NCBI GenBank assembly: GCA_003439945.1
Contig: QVRM01006469.1
Coordinates: 248,001 to 312,000 of the forward strand
Direction of reading: 5' to 3'
DNA from: Dermanyssus gallinae
Lineage: Eukaryota > Arthropoda > Arachnida > Mesostigmata > Dermanyssidae
Length of the DNA: 64,000 nt
The notes below the pieces were generated by a model. It had not been told where the DNA came from. It did not search any database and worked only from the letters and a program-made list of their open reading frames with translations. Position numbers and translations under genes: made by a program. This document shows, piece by piece, positions 34,036 through 46,203 of the stretch. Position 1 is the stretch's first letter. Each line of letters opens with the position of its first letter.

Positions 34036-34066
<31 letters not shown>
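34036..34066. repeat. (TA)n, left flank of mariner
   Basis: A TA run ends at the TA that is the left target duplication of the mariner. Confidence 0.95.
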
Positions 34067-34069
<3 letters not shown>

Positions 34070-35350
34070 GTAGTTCAATAAGTTCTTAGAATGAAAACCA
34101 AGAATTTTCCAAATCATGTTTTTAAATTTATCTTATTCGATATACTCCCCGAGATGCTCAATACACTTTTCCCACCAAGATTTCAGAGCTTTTATACCTC
34201 TTAAGTAGAATTCCGCGTCTTTAGACTGAAAATAGGCATTGACAGCAGCCTTAGCCTCTTCATTGCTGGAAAAACGCTTTCCACCGAGACTATTCTTCAA
34301 ATGTCCGAAGAGGAAATAATCAGAGGGGGCCAGGTCTGGAGAATAGGAAGGTTGTTCAATAAGTTCGAACCTCAGTTGGGCCAGTTTTGCCGATGCTTGC
34401 CGGGACTTGTGTGCAGGAGCATTGTCCTGGTGAAACAGGACAACCTTCTTCTGCAAAGCGGGCCGTTTCACGATGAGTTCTTGCTAAAGGCAGTCTAACA
34501 GTCTTGCCTAATATTCTCCTGTGATCGTTTTACCGCTCTCAAGGTAGTCGACCAGCATTATTCTACGTTGGTCTTAAAAAACTGTAGCCATCACCTTTCC
34601 GGTCAATGCCGTTGTCCGCACCCTCTTCGGAGGTCCTTCATCAGGTGCACACCATTGGCAAGATGCTTCTTGGGTCTCGGGAGTGTAGTGATGGACCCAG
34701 CTTTCATCGACGGTCATGAACCTGCGCCAAAAATCCGACGGATTGTTCGACATCTTGGCCAAATTTCGCTGTGAAGCGAAAACAGGCGCGTTTTTTGGCC
34801 TTGGTTGAGCAAATGCGGCAGCCATTTTTCTCTGAGCTCTTTCATCTTCAAGTTTTCGTGCAGGATGAAATGCACACTACCCCAACTGATCCCCAAGGCC
34901 TCCGCTATCTCCCTAATGTTCACTCGCTTATCTGCGGCAACGATTTTCCGCACCCTTTCCACGTTTTCCTAATCAGTTGCCGTTTTTGGGCGTTTTGAAC
35001 GTAGTTCATCCCGGTGCTCCTGCGACCTCTTTTTAACTCATTAATCCAGTTGGAAACAGTGGCAAAACATGGCGCAGAGTCACCGTACACCTCGTCTAAC
35101 TCAGTTTTCACTTGGGTCCCATTTCAACCTTTGAAATAAAATGCTTGATAACCACTCGAAACTCTTTTTTCTCCATTTTTCAAAATTACGCCGATACGTT
35201 GCACGGGAAACGCGATTAAACGAAATCGCAACGGCCAATCACCATAATATTTTGACTGCTGGCAGTCGAAAAGTTGCAGTTCCTAATAGCGGTGGAAGCG
35301 CGCCAAAATTGGAATTCTAAAAAGCTCATTCTAAGAACTTATTGAACTAC

Positions 35351-35353
<3 letters not shown>
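34067..35353 (-). mobile_element. Complete mariner transposon in a (TA)n tract
   Basis: Both ends carry the same 28-bp terminal inverted repeat without mismatch. The left one, 34067-34094, begins CAGGTAGTTCAATAAGTTCT, and the right one, 35326-35353, is its inverse complement. The element is 1287 bp, the normal mariner length. A TA flanks each side, which is the standard Tc1/mariner target duplication, and both flanks continue as (TA)n. The transposase gene lies on the minus strand. Perfect terminal repeats contrast with the damaged gene. The ends would still be recognisable to a related transposase, so this copy could once have been mobilised in trans. Confidence 0.95.
34133..35176 (-). pseudogene. 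Mariner transposase pseudogene
   Basis: The reading frame runs from ATG at 35176 to the stop at 34133-34135, about 347 codons, which is the family's usual size. Visible parts in order are an N-terminal helix-turn-helix region ('KKEFRVVIKHFISKVEMG', then 'SAPCFATVSNWINELKRG'), a second HTH ('NIREIAEALGISWGSVHFIL'), the first catalytic aspartate in 'FMTVDESWVHHY', the second in 'LFHQDNAPAH' and the third in 'YSPDLAPSDYFLFG'. The second and third aspartates are separated by 34 residues, the D34D signature of mariner. The C-terminal block 'WWEKCIEHLGEYIE' is complete. All three catalytic residues are retained. The gene is broken by a stop near 35113, frame changes between the HTH and the first catalytic block (near 34714-34825), and another near 34500-34570. 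It is not functional as read. Confidence 0.92.

Positions 35354-35392
<39 letters not shown>
35354..35392. repeat. (TA)n, right flank of mariner
   Basis: The TA run begins with the target-duplication TA. Together with the left run it indicates that the mariner inserted into an existing TA microsatellite. Confidence 0.95.
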
Positions 35393-35396
<4 letters not shown>

Positions 35397-36523
35397 AAGG
35401 TCATCTATCCAAAAAGACAACACTATGTACGGTTTTTTGCTCTTAATTGCTGACTAGCATACGACCCCACAGCGAATTCGATCATAAGATTTAGTGCTAT
35501 AATAGCGCTACGTCCCACGGCGGTCGTAAAACAGTCGGCGACAGGAACCGGCTTGCGATACTCGACACGAGTGTGGTGCTGCGCTGCACCACTGACAACC
35601 CCCGGCTGGGCCAAGCTTGTTCGGTGCGGAGACGGTTAGCGACGCAGATGCAAGCGAAGCTTACACAGGGGCCTCGTACGCAAGACCTGACAAAAAGCGC
35701 TTTATCGACTTCAAACTTCGAATGCGTTTGGAAACAAGATCGATTTCGACTCAATTTTGGGGTGAATTGTGTATTATTTTAAATCCATTCGGACAAAAAA
35801 AAACAAGCACAAGTGCTGGCTGCTGGCAAGCATTTTATCGTCGTGCAGTAATCTTACTTCCAATTGTTGCCGTTAAGACGATTGTTATTGTTAGGACTGT
35901 CGCTATAAATGTTGTTGTTGTTTACTTTTCATGTTCACCGTTATGATTATTGATATCAGCGTAGCGTGACTATGGTTGCTGTCGCTTCTGCTTTTATCAT
36001 TGTTTGTTGTTGTTTGTTCGTACTTGCTGCCATGTCTCCTTGATTTTTATTGCATTTATTATTGTGACGAGAATGGCTATTGTAAAGATATGTGCTCTAA
36101 TTTTCGGTTGGATTGCGGTTTACGATTTCTGTTGTTGTTGTTGTTCTTGTTTTTGTGCTTTCCTATATTAACAGTATAGTTACTAAGCAAGCTGTTTTCT
36201 ATATTAACAGTAAAGTAAATCTGTATCCTACAATCAATTGTTTCTAGAGTTTTGCCCTTTTTATCGTTGGTTGCTACCACTGCTGCAGTTGCTTATGTTA
36301 ATTGTAAAATAATTTTAGGTGAATATCAAGTACCTAAAATGTTACTGTTAGTGTCATTGTTAGCATCGTTTGTATTGCATTTCACCATTGTAGGTAATTT
36401 TGCTTGAAGTTTTTATGTTCCTGTTACTGTTTTAACATGTCCGCTGACAAGTAGGCTGCTTCCATCTCGGCTCCCTAACAAATCAATGATAAAACCAGCA
36501 GTTTCTTGCGTTCTTTGTTGTAA
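35393..36523. other. No gene seen
   Basis: Open frames up to 109 codons overlap on both strands (35497-35946) with no family signature. The stretch 35870-36180 is rich in GTT/TTG triplets. Confidence 0.5.
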
Positions 36524-38976
36524 CTTTGCGGGATAGACCACCAAATTGTCCTAACCAATTGTGCAGATACCTGTTCAACTTTTCGTAATATTTCCGTGAA
36601 AATACCTGCCATGAATGATCCCGATATAAAATGTATAGAAACCCCCGATCACGCTGCTCTGGCACTCTCAATCTCTGGAATAACCAGACCAAAAGTTAAT
36701 AATATACCGACAAAAGTTATATATAGTCTCGAACAGGTTAGTGATATATTACGAACAACTAGCTGGTCTTTTTATTATAATATATCTGATCCAAATACTG
36801 CTGCAAAACATCTAACGGAATCAGTTCAAAATATAATTAATTCATGGTCTAAGGAAATAGCTATACGACAAAGTAAGCATAGACCAAGGAAACCATGGAT
36901 GTCTCCAGCCATTGTACAAAGTATAAAGTACAGAAATAAGCTTTTCCTTAAGGTTCGTCATCTGGACCCTGACCACCCGGAGCGATTAAAGTTTAATAAA
37001 TATAGAAACCAACTTAAACAGATGATCAGAAATTTGCGTAAAGAATATCTAAAAGCTAAATTCTTAGCTTCAAAGAAGGATACGAAACGAGCTTTTAAGA
37101 TAATGCTAGCCGAGCTTAAGGGTTCCAAAGCTAAACAGCTTTCCATTGAAGATCTGCAAGATATCCCTGATGGATCGCTTAAGGACAAACTAAACTATCT
37201 CAATGCACATCTAGCAGGGATTGGAACTAAAATTGCGGAATCCGCTGGGTCCAGTAGTAAAACACTTCTAACTGACCCTAAAGGGCCAACGAACCAAATG
37301 ATCCTCGAAACGCCATCCTTAACTAAAGTACTGCAAGCTATCAAACTTCTGAAAAACTCAGAAGCTAAGGGAACCGATAAGATTTCTACGAAGTTAGTAA
37401 AAGAAAATGCAGATGTTCTGGCACCATTGCTAGAGCATCTTTACAAATTATGTCTACAAAGTGGAACTTTCCCCACAATATTTAAATCATATTTAGTTAC
37501 GCCGCTTCATAAAGGGGGTAAAATTTTCCTCGATAACATTAGGCCTATCTCTATTACCACTGTATTCGGTAAAATTCTTGAAAAAATAATAAATTCTCAA
37601 CTAGTTGATTTCATTTAAAAAAATGACATTCTCTGCCCGGGACAATTCGGATTTAGGGAAGGGCGAAGCACTGAAGACGCTATGATTGAAGTTCGAAACT
37701 TCATTGGGGCAATGATAGAGAAGAAAAAACAAGTTTGTCTTGTCTTTCTTGATTTACAGAAAGCTTTTGATTGTGTAGATCGGATAAGATTAGTAAATAA
37801 ATTGAAGGCGTTGGGGCTATGCAAGACAAACTATGACATACTTGAAGACTACTTATCTGACAGGCAACAGCGTACAAAGTATAAGAAATGTTTGAGTAAA
37901 CCTGCTTTTGTTAATTACGGCGTACCTCAGAGTTCCGTTCTGGGACCAACACTGTTTAATATATACATAAACGATATACACTATTTTGTAATAATGTGAA
38001 AATTGTTCAGTTCGCGGATGATACATGCATTTTTATTGAGAGTGATACCAGAAATGAGCTAATAGAAAAGGTAACAAGTACTATGGCGAGAATTAATCTC
38101 TGGTTGCGAATCAACAATCTATGTCTTAATGTAAAGAAGACAAAAATTATGAAAATCAAGATGGGGTACGCTGCTGAACCACCACTTAACAGTACCTGCC
38201 ACTCATGTGCTTCCTTAGGTTGTTATGCTAATACGAAAGTCATAAACCTGCCGTTAAACGGATGTAATGATACCAGGCTGTGCTTCGACTCTGTTGCCGG
38301 CTCGAGCTTAGTTCTTGAGGCAAACTGCAATTGTCCGATAATTGGTGAGGTAAACGACTATAAATAACTTGGTCTGACGTTCCAGAATAACATCAAATGG
38401 GAAGTTCAAATTAAACATATGATAAACAAACTTAGGACAGGTGCTTTACTTTTGCATAAGTTACGACATATTGCCTCCCTTGAATTTAAGAAAAACGTGT
38501 ATTATGCATTTATTTTTTCACACTTAAAATATGGTGTTTTGTTATATGGTGCTTCGTTTAAGTCGAATGTCGAACCAATAGTAACTCTCCAGAAAAGATG
38601 CATACGAAATGTAGTTGGATTGGCCTATAGGACAACCACTGAGGACATATGGAGAGATAAAAATGTATTGCACTTTTATGGAATATACATATATAGCATT
38701 CTGACACACTATCGCAGGAACCGTACCCCTTTTGGAGCTACTTCTAATAATGCTTATCCTACCAGAAGTGCTGTAAACAATGTTGTAACACACCCATATA
38801 CAAGACTTGTGACAAATTATTCAATGCTCAGTTATCGCCTGGTAAACATAAATGCCAGATTGCCTTATCTGTTTAAATGTGTATTAGAATTATCTACAAA
38901 TGAATGCAAAACCAAACTTAAACAACAGATTTGTTTAATTTCGCCGGAATTATTAAAATCATGTGTATTTGGATGA
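36524..38976 (+). pseudogene. LINE endonuclease tail and reverse transcriptase
   Basis: The reading runs through 'IETPDHAALALSISG' (36633-36678), the SDH block that ends an APE endonuclease, here PDH. It continues through a basic linker ('HRPRKPWMSPAIVQSIKYRN') to the RT. The RT has 'SEAKGTDKISTKLV', 'NIRPISITTVFGKILEKI' (37531-37590), 'PGQFGFREGRSTEDAMIEV', 'LVFLDLQKAFDCVDRIRLV' (palm A), 'NYGVPQSSVLGPTLFNIYIN' (palm B, normally PQGS) and 'KIVQFADDTCIFIES' with FADD at 38011-38022 (palm C). Then come a cysteine-rich insertion (38188-38345) and the thumb, 'FSHLKYGVLLYGASF' and 'PIVTLQKRCIRNVVGLAY'. Three lesions are visible: TAA at 37616-37618, a one-base frame change at about 37985-37996 just before FADD, and TAA at 38365-38367. 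All catalytic aspartates are retained. Confidence 0.93.
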
Positions 38977-39181
38977 GTCTTTCAACACATTTAAACATAA
39001 ATTAAAAAAAAATACTAAACACCGTTATGCAATATGAAGGATGTTAACACACTCACAAGAGCGGGCAGATACGGGCGATAGCCGTTTCTGCAAAATTACC
39101 TGAATAGTTATAATTATTTGAATTTATGTAATAATGGAAATTTCAAGCTCAATAAAGATTTATTGAACTTAAATAAATTTG

Positions 39182-39214
39182 CCGTCCGGAGAAGACGGTC
39201 CCATAAAAAAAAAA
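39182..39214 (+). promoter_or_regulatory. 3' stem-loop and polyA of the LINE
   Basis: CCGTC (39182-39186) pairs with GACGG (39194-39198) over a 7-nt loop, CGGAGAA, six bases ahead of an A-run. In LINEs of the stringent type the RT recognises a 3' stem-loop to prime reverse transcription, so this is the likely recognition site. That role is inferred from position. Confidence 0.6.
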
Positions 39215-39498
39215 CTGTATAGCATGATCATCACTGCTAGTATTGCTTTGCTGTCGCAAGTATTTATTCAAGGTCAGCATATGCAGTTCATAAACGGTTT
39301 TTGATACTAGGTTTTAACGTAGGTGAAATGAACGCTGTAAAGCAAAGCAAAGTGGCAGTGTCGCCTTTACCTATTCCTGCTAAGCTAGATTTGTGGTAAC
39401 TTCCTTTCTCGCAAAGCGAAGAACAGGCGGCTCGAGAGTAAACTAGCGTATCCTTAACGTGTGGTTGCGGTTCTTTGCTATGTGGCCTAATTCAGATT

Positions 39499-39546
<48 letters not shown>

Positions 39547-40943
39547 GCCCTTTAGAATTGAAGAGAAGTAGATTTCAAGTGCAATAAAGAAGTGACATCG
39601 TTCGCAGTATGATATATGTATAATACAGTTTAGAGCCATTACAGAGAATATGAATCTAACATAATGTTACAAGGCCTACTCAACGTGCGGACATGACACA
39701 GAATCAATAGAAGCTGCTGCCGACAAGGCCGCCGGAGATTTTCTTTGTATTTTTTTATTGACAAAGAGCAAGTAAAGAATATATAATCGGTACGATAACA
39801 GACAGATGCGAAGAACGTAACGACTAAATGCTAAAAGTTTTAACGATACAATAGGACAATCCTTAGCCAGGATAGTAAATACGTTTCAGTATTAGCAAAA
39901 AACATCTGAACGATTGTGTAACCCGGATGTATGAATAAAAGAAGAATTCGCAACTTTTGCCGAATATAATGTTCTGTTAGCATTTATATTTAGATCCCCG
40001 CGAGCAGATTTTGCCACCGTTGTATAAGCCGGCTTTTCCAAATATATTCACATTGGAAAGAGCATCTCTAAATTTAAAAGGCTATTGCCAACAAGGCCCA
40101 AACCAAATCATTTGGCCCATGCATGTACAAACGCACAGATGCACACACATGGAATGTATACGCATTTCTGATTCCTGCGCGACATCACTTTTCCTACCTG
40201 TGAGAGGAGAAGGGAGTGCTACACGGTTCCTGTTAACGCAACAGCTGCCGCATGCCTCAGCCATCTATGCCCCAAAGGGAATAAACCTCTATACCTCTAC
40301 GTATGTTATAGAAATCTGCTCTGACTTCAGCGCTCTCCGGAATCCCCGCATCTGCCAAGCACGACGTAAGCCGATCTAACAGGGCGACCAATATCATCGA
40401 ATACTTCTGATAGTCAGCGTGTTTTGTGAACTATCAAGGACCGTATGTGGCAATACGCGAGCTAGCGGTAATTCGGTTCGACTCATATGATACGAGCATT
40501 TTTTACGATGGGAGCAAATAGATACGTTAGAGCCTGCCTCAGATGTTACTAATCTCGTGCAAGTATGTGGCATTTTCTATCCAGTGGTGATGTTTACTAG
40601 CACATTGAAGGCGGTTTCTCTGGAAAACGTTCACATCATCAAATGAAAGAGATCCCTAGTCATACTGCAAGCCGTACGCACACAAGCAGCATATTGGCAT
40701 ACGATACGCAGTGAACGACGGGGCCACGCAGAGAGGCTTAAAAATTGCCTGTAAATTTAAAGTGTCTTAATATAATTGGAGTTGCGGAATTAAGAATTGC
40801 CGAAGAATATAATTATATCTCAATAGTACAGGACCTCTAACCAAGGTAGCTGCAAAATTTGAAGCTCTTTGGAGGTGATGTATTTGTGATACTTTTTTGC
40901 ACGGGACACCTAATACAGTCTGCAGGCTGTACTTTTTGCATAC

Positions 40944-40986
<43 letters not shown>

Positions 40987-41740
40987 ATGGCGAGCTTAAA
41001 GGGGACTTTCTTTACGAGACCATCCACAGCTATAATTCGGCAGTTCGTGCTTCTACATCCCTGCACGTATGGTGCGCTTTAGAGTTAAAAGCCCTGCGAT
41101 TGGTTTGAGGGCAATCACGGGTCGTTAATCCTCGCCCGGCTGAAAATTGCCATCAACTTCCCCTATTTGGGTGGTGCTCCCTGCGTATCCTTTTACAGGG
41201 TCACACTGTTTCAGCGTGGACTTATTTTGCTGTCGACAACGACGAGCACTAAGCGTATTTGAGAACGTTTTTCGGCCCCAGCTCATTGCTAATTCGTTCC
41301 GCCGTTGAAGTTTCACGTGGAGACACTTCGGTGGCCTTGCATAAATGTTCCGTATTCTCCTACGAAAGAAGATGTTTTTTTGTCAGTAAATATACCGGGG
41401 TATATTCAATAGAAGCTCTCAATAGAAGGTTCTGAGCTAGATAAGGCACAATCATCAATCTGCGCGCACTGTCAAAACAAACGATAAGCTTAGTCCCTGA
41501 GATGAACCAAACTAGAAACAATGAATATCGTAGTGGGGTTAAGTATTTAATTAGAATGGGCGACAAACCACTGCTATAGGCCCCGACAACGAATGTAACA
41601 ATCTCTCTCTCTCTCTCTCAAAAGAGCCACTGTTTATTTATAATTCGTTTTACCAGACGACTTGCTGCAGGGACCGCTACTGCTCTCTAGCTGCAGGTAA
41701 AATGTGCACTTGTTTAGTTTTTCATATATATATATATATA
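39215..41740. other. No gene; (TA)n at 39501-39546, 40949-40986 and 41723-41740
   Basis: No coding family is recognisable. A 122-codon plus frame (40011-40379) and a 99-codon minus frame (40767-41066) lack any signature. Three (TA)n runs occur. A (CT)n run lies near 41602-41619. Confidence 0.5.
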
Positions 41741-42090
41741 CAGGGTTTCCCAGTACTCGTCCAACAAACTTTTGGGTCTAGTACAACTCGGCAAAAAATG
41801 ACTTCATGCAAGGACTCCAGTTATATTATCGACGAACCAATCATGCCTGCGCGTTTGGAGGAAAATTTTGCATCCGTTGAATTGCATTCTACGTTACCTC
41901 AAAGCAGAACGAATCTTGTATTTAAGATAATTTTTAAGAAATACAATTATTTGCAGTTCATAATTTTGCTCTTACGATCAATTACCCATCTCTAGAGGAT
42001 TATGCCCCTTTGTTCCATTAGATAAAGTAGTTCTTTCGCTGATTGGTACTGAATTCCGCTTGTTGACGAAGCTTGGGAGACCCATGTGTA
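41741..42090 (+). mobile_element. MITE-like element, copy 1
   Basis: This begins CAGGGTTTCCCAGTACTCGT right after a (TA)n run. It ends near 42090 with the roughly inverted sequence (on the minus strand CATGGGTCTCCCAAGCTTCG, then TCAACAAGC), again next to TATATA. Imperfect terminal inverted repeats, TA at both sides, a length of about 350 bp and no coding frame are what a nonautonomous Tc1/mariner-type element shows. The interior matches copy 2 in reverse ('GAATTGCATTCTACGTTA'). Confidence 0.65.
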
Positions 42091-42103
42091 TATAGTATAT
42101 ATA

Positions 42104-42598
42104 CAGGGTCCTCTAGAATTCGTCTAACTAACTTTGAGGTCTAGTACAATTAGACAAGAAAATCATTTTTCTAATGAAACCAGGACGGAAATGCCTACTA
42201 AGAAATGAGTCATTGAACGTGAAAGCCAAAATGTAAGAATTGCAAAAATGTTTAGTTTTTGCACATTTAAACTCAATACAGCATTTGTTCTGATTTGAGC
42301 TAACGTAGAATGCAATTCAACAGATGCAAACTCTTTATCTAAGCCCGCCAGTATGATCGATTTGTCGATAAGATGACCGGGACTCTCGCAATCGCAGATT
42401 TAGTGAATATATGTCAGGATAAATGGCTCGATACAACCATTTTTGGAATTTCTCTTTCACCCCAAAAGTAGACATTTTCGCCATTCGTTCCACTAAAATA
42501 AATGATTTTTTGCCGACTTGTACTAACATCATCTGTATACACAGGATTTTATAGAATTTGCCTAACCTGTTTGTTGCGTGAATTCTGGAAAGCCCTTG
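42104..42598 (-). mobile_element. MITE-like element, copy 2, opposite orientation
   Basis: This begins CAGGGTCCTCTAGAATTCGT (42104) and ends at 42598 with the inverse complement of a similar end (minus strand CAAGGGCTTTCCAGAATTCA). It lies only about 14 bases from copy 1 and in the other orientation. 'TAACGTAGAATGCAATTCAA' (42301-42320) is the reverse complement of the copy 1 interior at 41878-41898 with one change. The right end has an additional inward terminal-repeat-like stretch beginning CAGGATTTTATAGAATTTGC at 42542, as if a third end were inserted there. No coding frame is present. Confidence 0.65.
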
Positions 42599-43917
42599 TA
42601 TATATTATATTCTAATCACAACAATAATAATTCCTAAACATACACAAACAAGCTAAATAAATATTGCCTGTATATGTGGCTTTCTGGCCAATATTACTAA
42701 TTATCAGCACTGGTATTGCCATCTGTCTGCCGTAATAAAAAATGTCTCGGCCATAATGAGAGCCTTTCTATACAGTGTACAGACCATCTACGGTTCGAAC
42801 TCATCCGGCGTGAAAAGTATTTGTTCTTTTATATATTTCTTTTATACAAAGCTTAAAACTCTTGGTGGACGACAAAAAATAAGCTTGAAGCAATTTCTAC
42901 TTGCAGCTTAATAACATTAACTACGTGTTGACCCACATAGCGATCCGCAGCCAGGCCATCCTGAACACTGAACAAAATCAATACTTAAAAAACTAGCAAA
43001 ACCTTAAACACGGATCGTTTACCTCCCTACCCTCGCAACTCTTAACGGGCCATGGTGGCCAGTTTCAGCAACACCTATACTGCATTGGTAAAACTGATTC
43101 ACCCAAAGGCACTAGAAACGTTGTGCTTTTTTCAATACTGAGTGAGAGCTACGAAGTTCCCTGGCCTGTCAAGCTCCTCACAGATCACGAATCCTGGCAT
43201 ATGGTATAAATATATTTGTAGAATTTGTCTCCGAGACGAAAATAACTGCCACATAAAGTCGATCAGTCTTAAAGTGGCCAGGTGAAGTAATCTAGAGAAG
43301 ACAGTACTGCGACAAGAGGCAAGGAGGACGACTAGATTGCGGTCCGCAGAGTCTTACTGAATGCAATACATTGCACCACACATACACATGTTAACACGCA
43401 TACAACTCATTTAAGCGGCTTTAATTAAGTGGCGTCTTGGCCTGGAGTAAGTCGTTGTACGACAAAGCTATACACAGTAGCAACACGTCGAGCGATGCGC
43501 GTTGGAAGTGTATGCGTGTTTTAATAAACGTTCCTTAGCTGTCTAGAGTAAAACCTGACAAAAAGACGAACTGTCAAGGGAAGGCTTCAGGCAAAGCTAA
43601 TCGCATCGCTAAGTAGTTGCTCGTTTTCCATAGCGGCGTAATCCTTTTGCAAACACTTTCAGCCCTCTGGAGATGCAATCGAGCCGCAGACGTCGATGGT
43701 AAGAAAAGGGTCTTCTATCTTTTTGGCTTGTTGGTCCACATCTGTGGCACTATGCACAGTTATACGCAGTAATTGCAATATACGGCAGACAGTATGACAC
43801 AATGGATAGCATAGTTTATTGAGTACTTGCGAATACACTCGAATACGTATAGCCGGTGCTTTGAGGAGTTTGCCAAATGTAGCTAGGTGTTTGTCATCGT
43901 ATGCAATCCACGGTGGC

Positions 43918-43967
<50 letters not shown>

Positions 43968-46142
43968 TAATTAGAGACAATCCAAACGATAAAGCCAAAC
44001 ATCTGCAGAGTGGCGACAAACATACGGAGCTTTTGTTTGAGTGAGGCGAAGGTAGGAAGTGCAGCAATGCTATTCCTGGAAAAGATATCCAGGTGGCGAA
44101 GACGCGGTAGGACCTTTAGAAAATGCCTAGTGTAAAATGCATGTATGTAATAGTGGAGGTGTCTCGTGTCGCATGCAATATAAGGGAGTAGTGGTTGTGG
44201 ACATCTGGAACATGTGATTGGGTTGTATGAGATCACGTTACACATTACATGTGAAAGCTGCAGCTCTAACGAGGATAAGAAGTCGTTTGACACTTTAACA
44301 GTCTAGCAGGTTCTACCAGGAGATTGCTAACAGACTACCTGAATTTAAGGCCAATGGTTTGAAAGTTTCTTTACGTCGTTCTTCGCCGCATCCGAATCAT
44401 GTTGTTTGCAAACATCCGTTTTGACATGAATCGTCTTCTTCGAAGTTTGCAGCGTAGACGACAAGGGACTTTTTATTCCGACGACGAAGATACACAGATA
44501 TGGTATTCGAACGTCCGCAATTTTATTCGCCGTATTCTCATCGTATCTGAATACTTGAGACAAGTCTGTTGCTTCCTGTATATAGGTTATGTCTAAAAAC
44601 TTGACCTGTACATCAGAGTTAGAAGTGCACTACCATAAGCAGGTCTAGTAAGTTTGTTATTGAAGCGATCTCACCCTTGGCTATAAACAGGAGTTGACAC
44701 AAGGACAAGAAAATATTGAAGATGCTTGACGCTCGTCTCGACCAGCGTCTTGTCAGTGTCTAGCTTCATGCGCTTCGCATGCCTTGCATGAATCACAACT
44801 TGCGGCGGGTACAAGGTGTCAGTCATAACCTACCGAGTGTCGGTGCAAATCTGCTTGAGATCATTACCAAATTGTCTAAGGAAAAATCGAAAAATACCTA
44901 ATCCTCTTGGATCGCGACGACGGAGTCGATTACGGGCAGTAAACCAACGCCATTAAGTTTGCCAACGGCTTGGCAAAGAGTACATACACAGCTTCCCCTT
45001 TCCTGAGCTAAACGCCTGCACGGGCGAGATAAACCTCTTGAGCACAACTGCTGCAAACAATATGTATCAGCCCTTAAGGAGGCTTATAGCAAGCCGTGCA
45101 GTGGTTAGACTCCTCATATAGGTTACAATAGGCGCACCAAGCTTAAAGATCAGTCTGCGGGGGAAAAGTGGGACAGGGCCTTAACGAACAACAACTAAGC
45201 ACGAACCGACGGGTGTTGTTGTTTTTGCGTTTGTTTGTACTCGATAAAAGTATGGAAATATTGTAAAGCTTGTGAATAAAATAGTCGGCAAATAAAGTTG
45301 CGTGAAACGTTGGTGACCTCCAAATTCAGCGTTAGATCACAGATGTTGTTAAACTGATTACGAAGCTTTCAATCGTTTGAATCTTTGAAGTAGCAGTCCG
45401 CCGCTTAATGTGGTGTGAAAGTTCCGCAATTGAATTTTTTAATAGAGTAGTCGAAGCACTAATGAGATGATGTGTTGCGCACTATATGCACACTATCCTA
45501 GGAACTGCTTACTACTGTTTTAATCTCCCTCGCACTGAGGCGTTTAATCAGCGCATTGAGCATTGGGAACGAAAATGTATAACAATGTTACGATGTAACA
45601 AAGTAGAATACCTGTCAATAAACAAACTGTATAAGAATAGAGATCAACTGCAACAATACATGTTGCTGCTAATTGTATTAATCAGGATACGTGCCATGCG
45701 CAAATTGATCGTGCGCGATTGGTTACACGGGCAGAGTCGTTGATAAAGTTGTACTCCCAAACCGCCGCCACGCTCGTGGTCGTAAAAAATACACACAAAG
45801 GGGACATTCAAGTTTATAAAAGTTCGCTGTAACTGTATTCAGCTGCATCGTGATGCCTTTGTGACGGCCCAACCAATCGATACAGAGCTCTAGGCGAGTG
45901 CCGAACGAGCCCACGCGTAGACATCCGAAAGTCGTTCCAATATTAGCATCTGAATGGGCCGTGCTATAGAGCCGAACCGTAATCCGTACGAGAAAAGGGC
46001 GAGCATGCAATGCTGCTTGGAGTTTCTATGCGATGCTTTGACTGCATACAATTTTTTAGATACCTCTGTTCACACAACTCACAGTAGTTTTTGGGATCAA
46101 GACCTTTTCTGATGGGCAGAATCCGCAATCCTGTCATAGAGC
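42599..46142. other. No confident gene
   Basis: An unassigned 85-codon plus frame lies at 45486-45743. On the minus strand 45964-46161 encodes 'NYCELCEQRYLKNCMQSKHR', which has the spacing of the start of a C2H2 finger but lacks the central histidine. I do not call either of them a gene. The rest has nothing recognisable. Confidence 0.45.
43918..43963. repeat. (AAT)n microsatellite
   Basis: About fifteen perfect AAT units followed by a short A-rich degenerate end. Confidence 0.95.
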
Positions 46143-46153
46143 ACTGACCAAAA

Positions 46154-46203
<50 letters not shown>

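Larger units (their letters stand above)
36524..39214 (+). mobile_element. LINE, 5'-truncated, with polyA and 3' hairpin
   Basis: This is the best preserved retrotransposon here. It holds the end of the endonuclease, a nearly complete RT, a 240-base 3' untranslated region and a terminal A-run (39205-39214). The first recognisable residues are in the endonuclease tail, and everything upstream is missing, as expected for incomplete reverse transcription. Just before the A-run lies CCGTC...GACGG (39182-39198). The RT type resembles jockey/CR1-superfamily elements. I could not find a convincing target-site duplication. The low number of disabling changes suggests a comparatively recent insertion. 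Confidence 0.93.

Noticed and set aside
37615..37824. 69-codon minus-strand frame inside the RT
   Set aside because: A shadow of the plus-strand RT coding sequence.
45964..46161. C-x2-C...C...H motif resembling a C2H2 finger
   Set aside because: The middle histidine is missing and the frame is only 65 codons, so the similarity can be chance.
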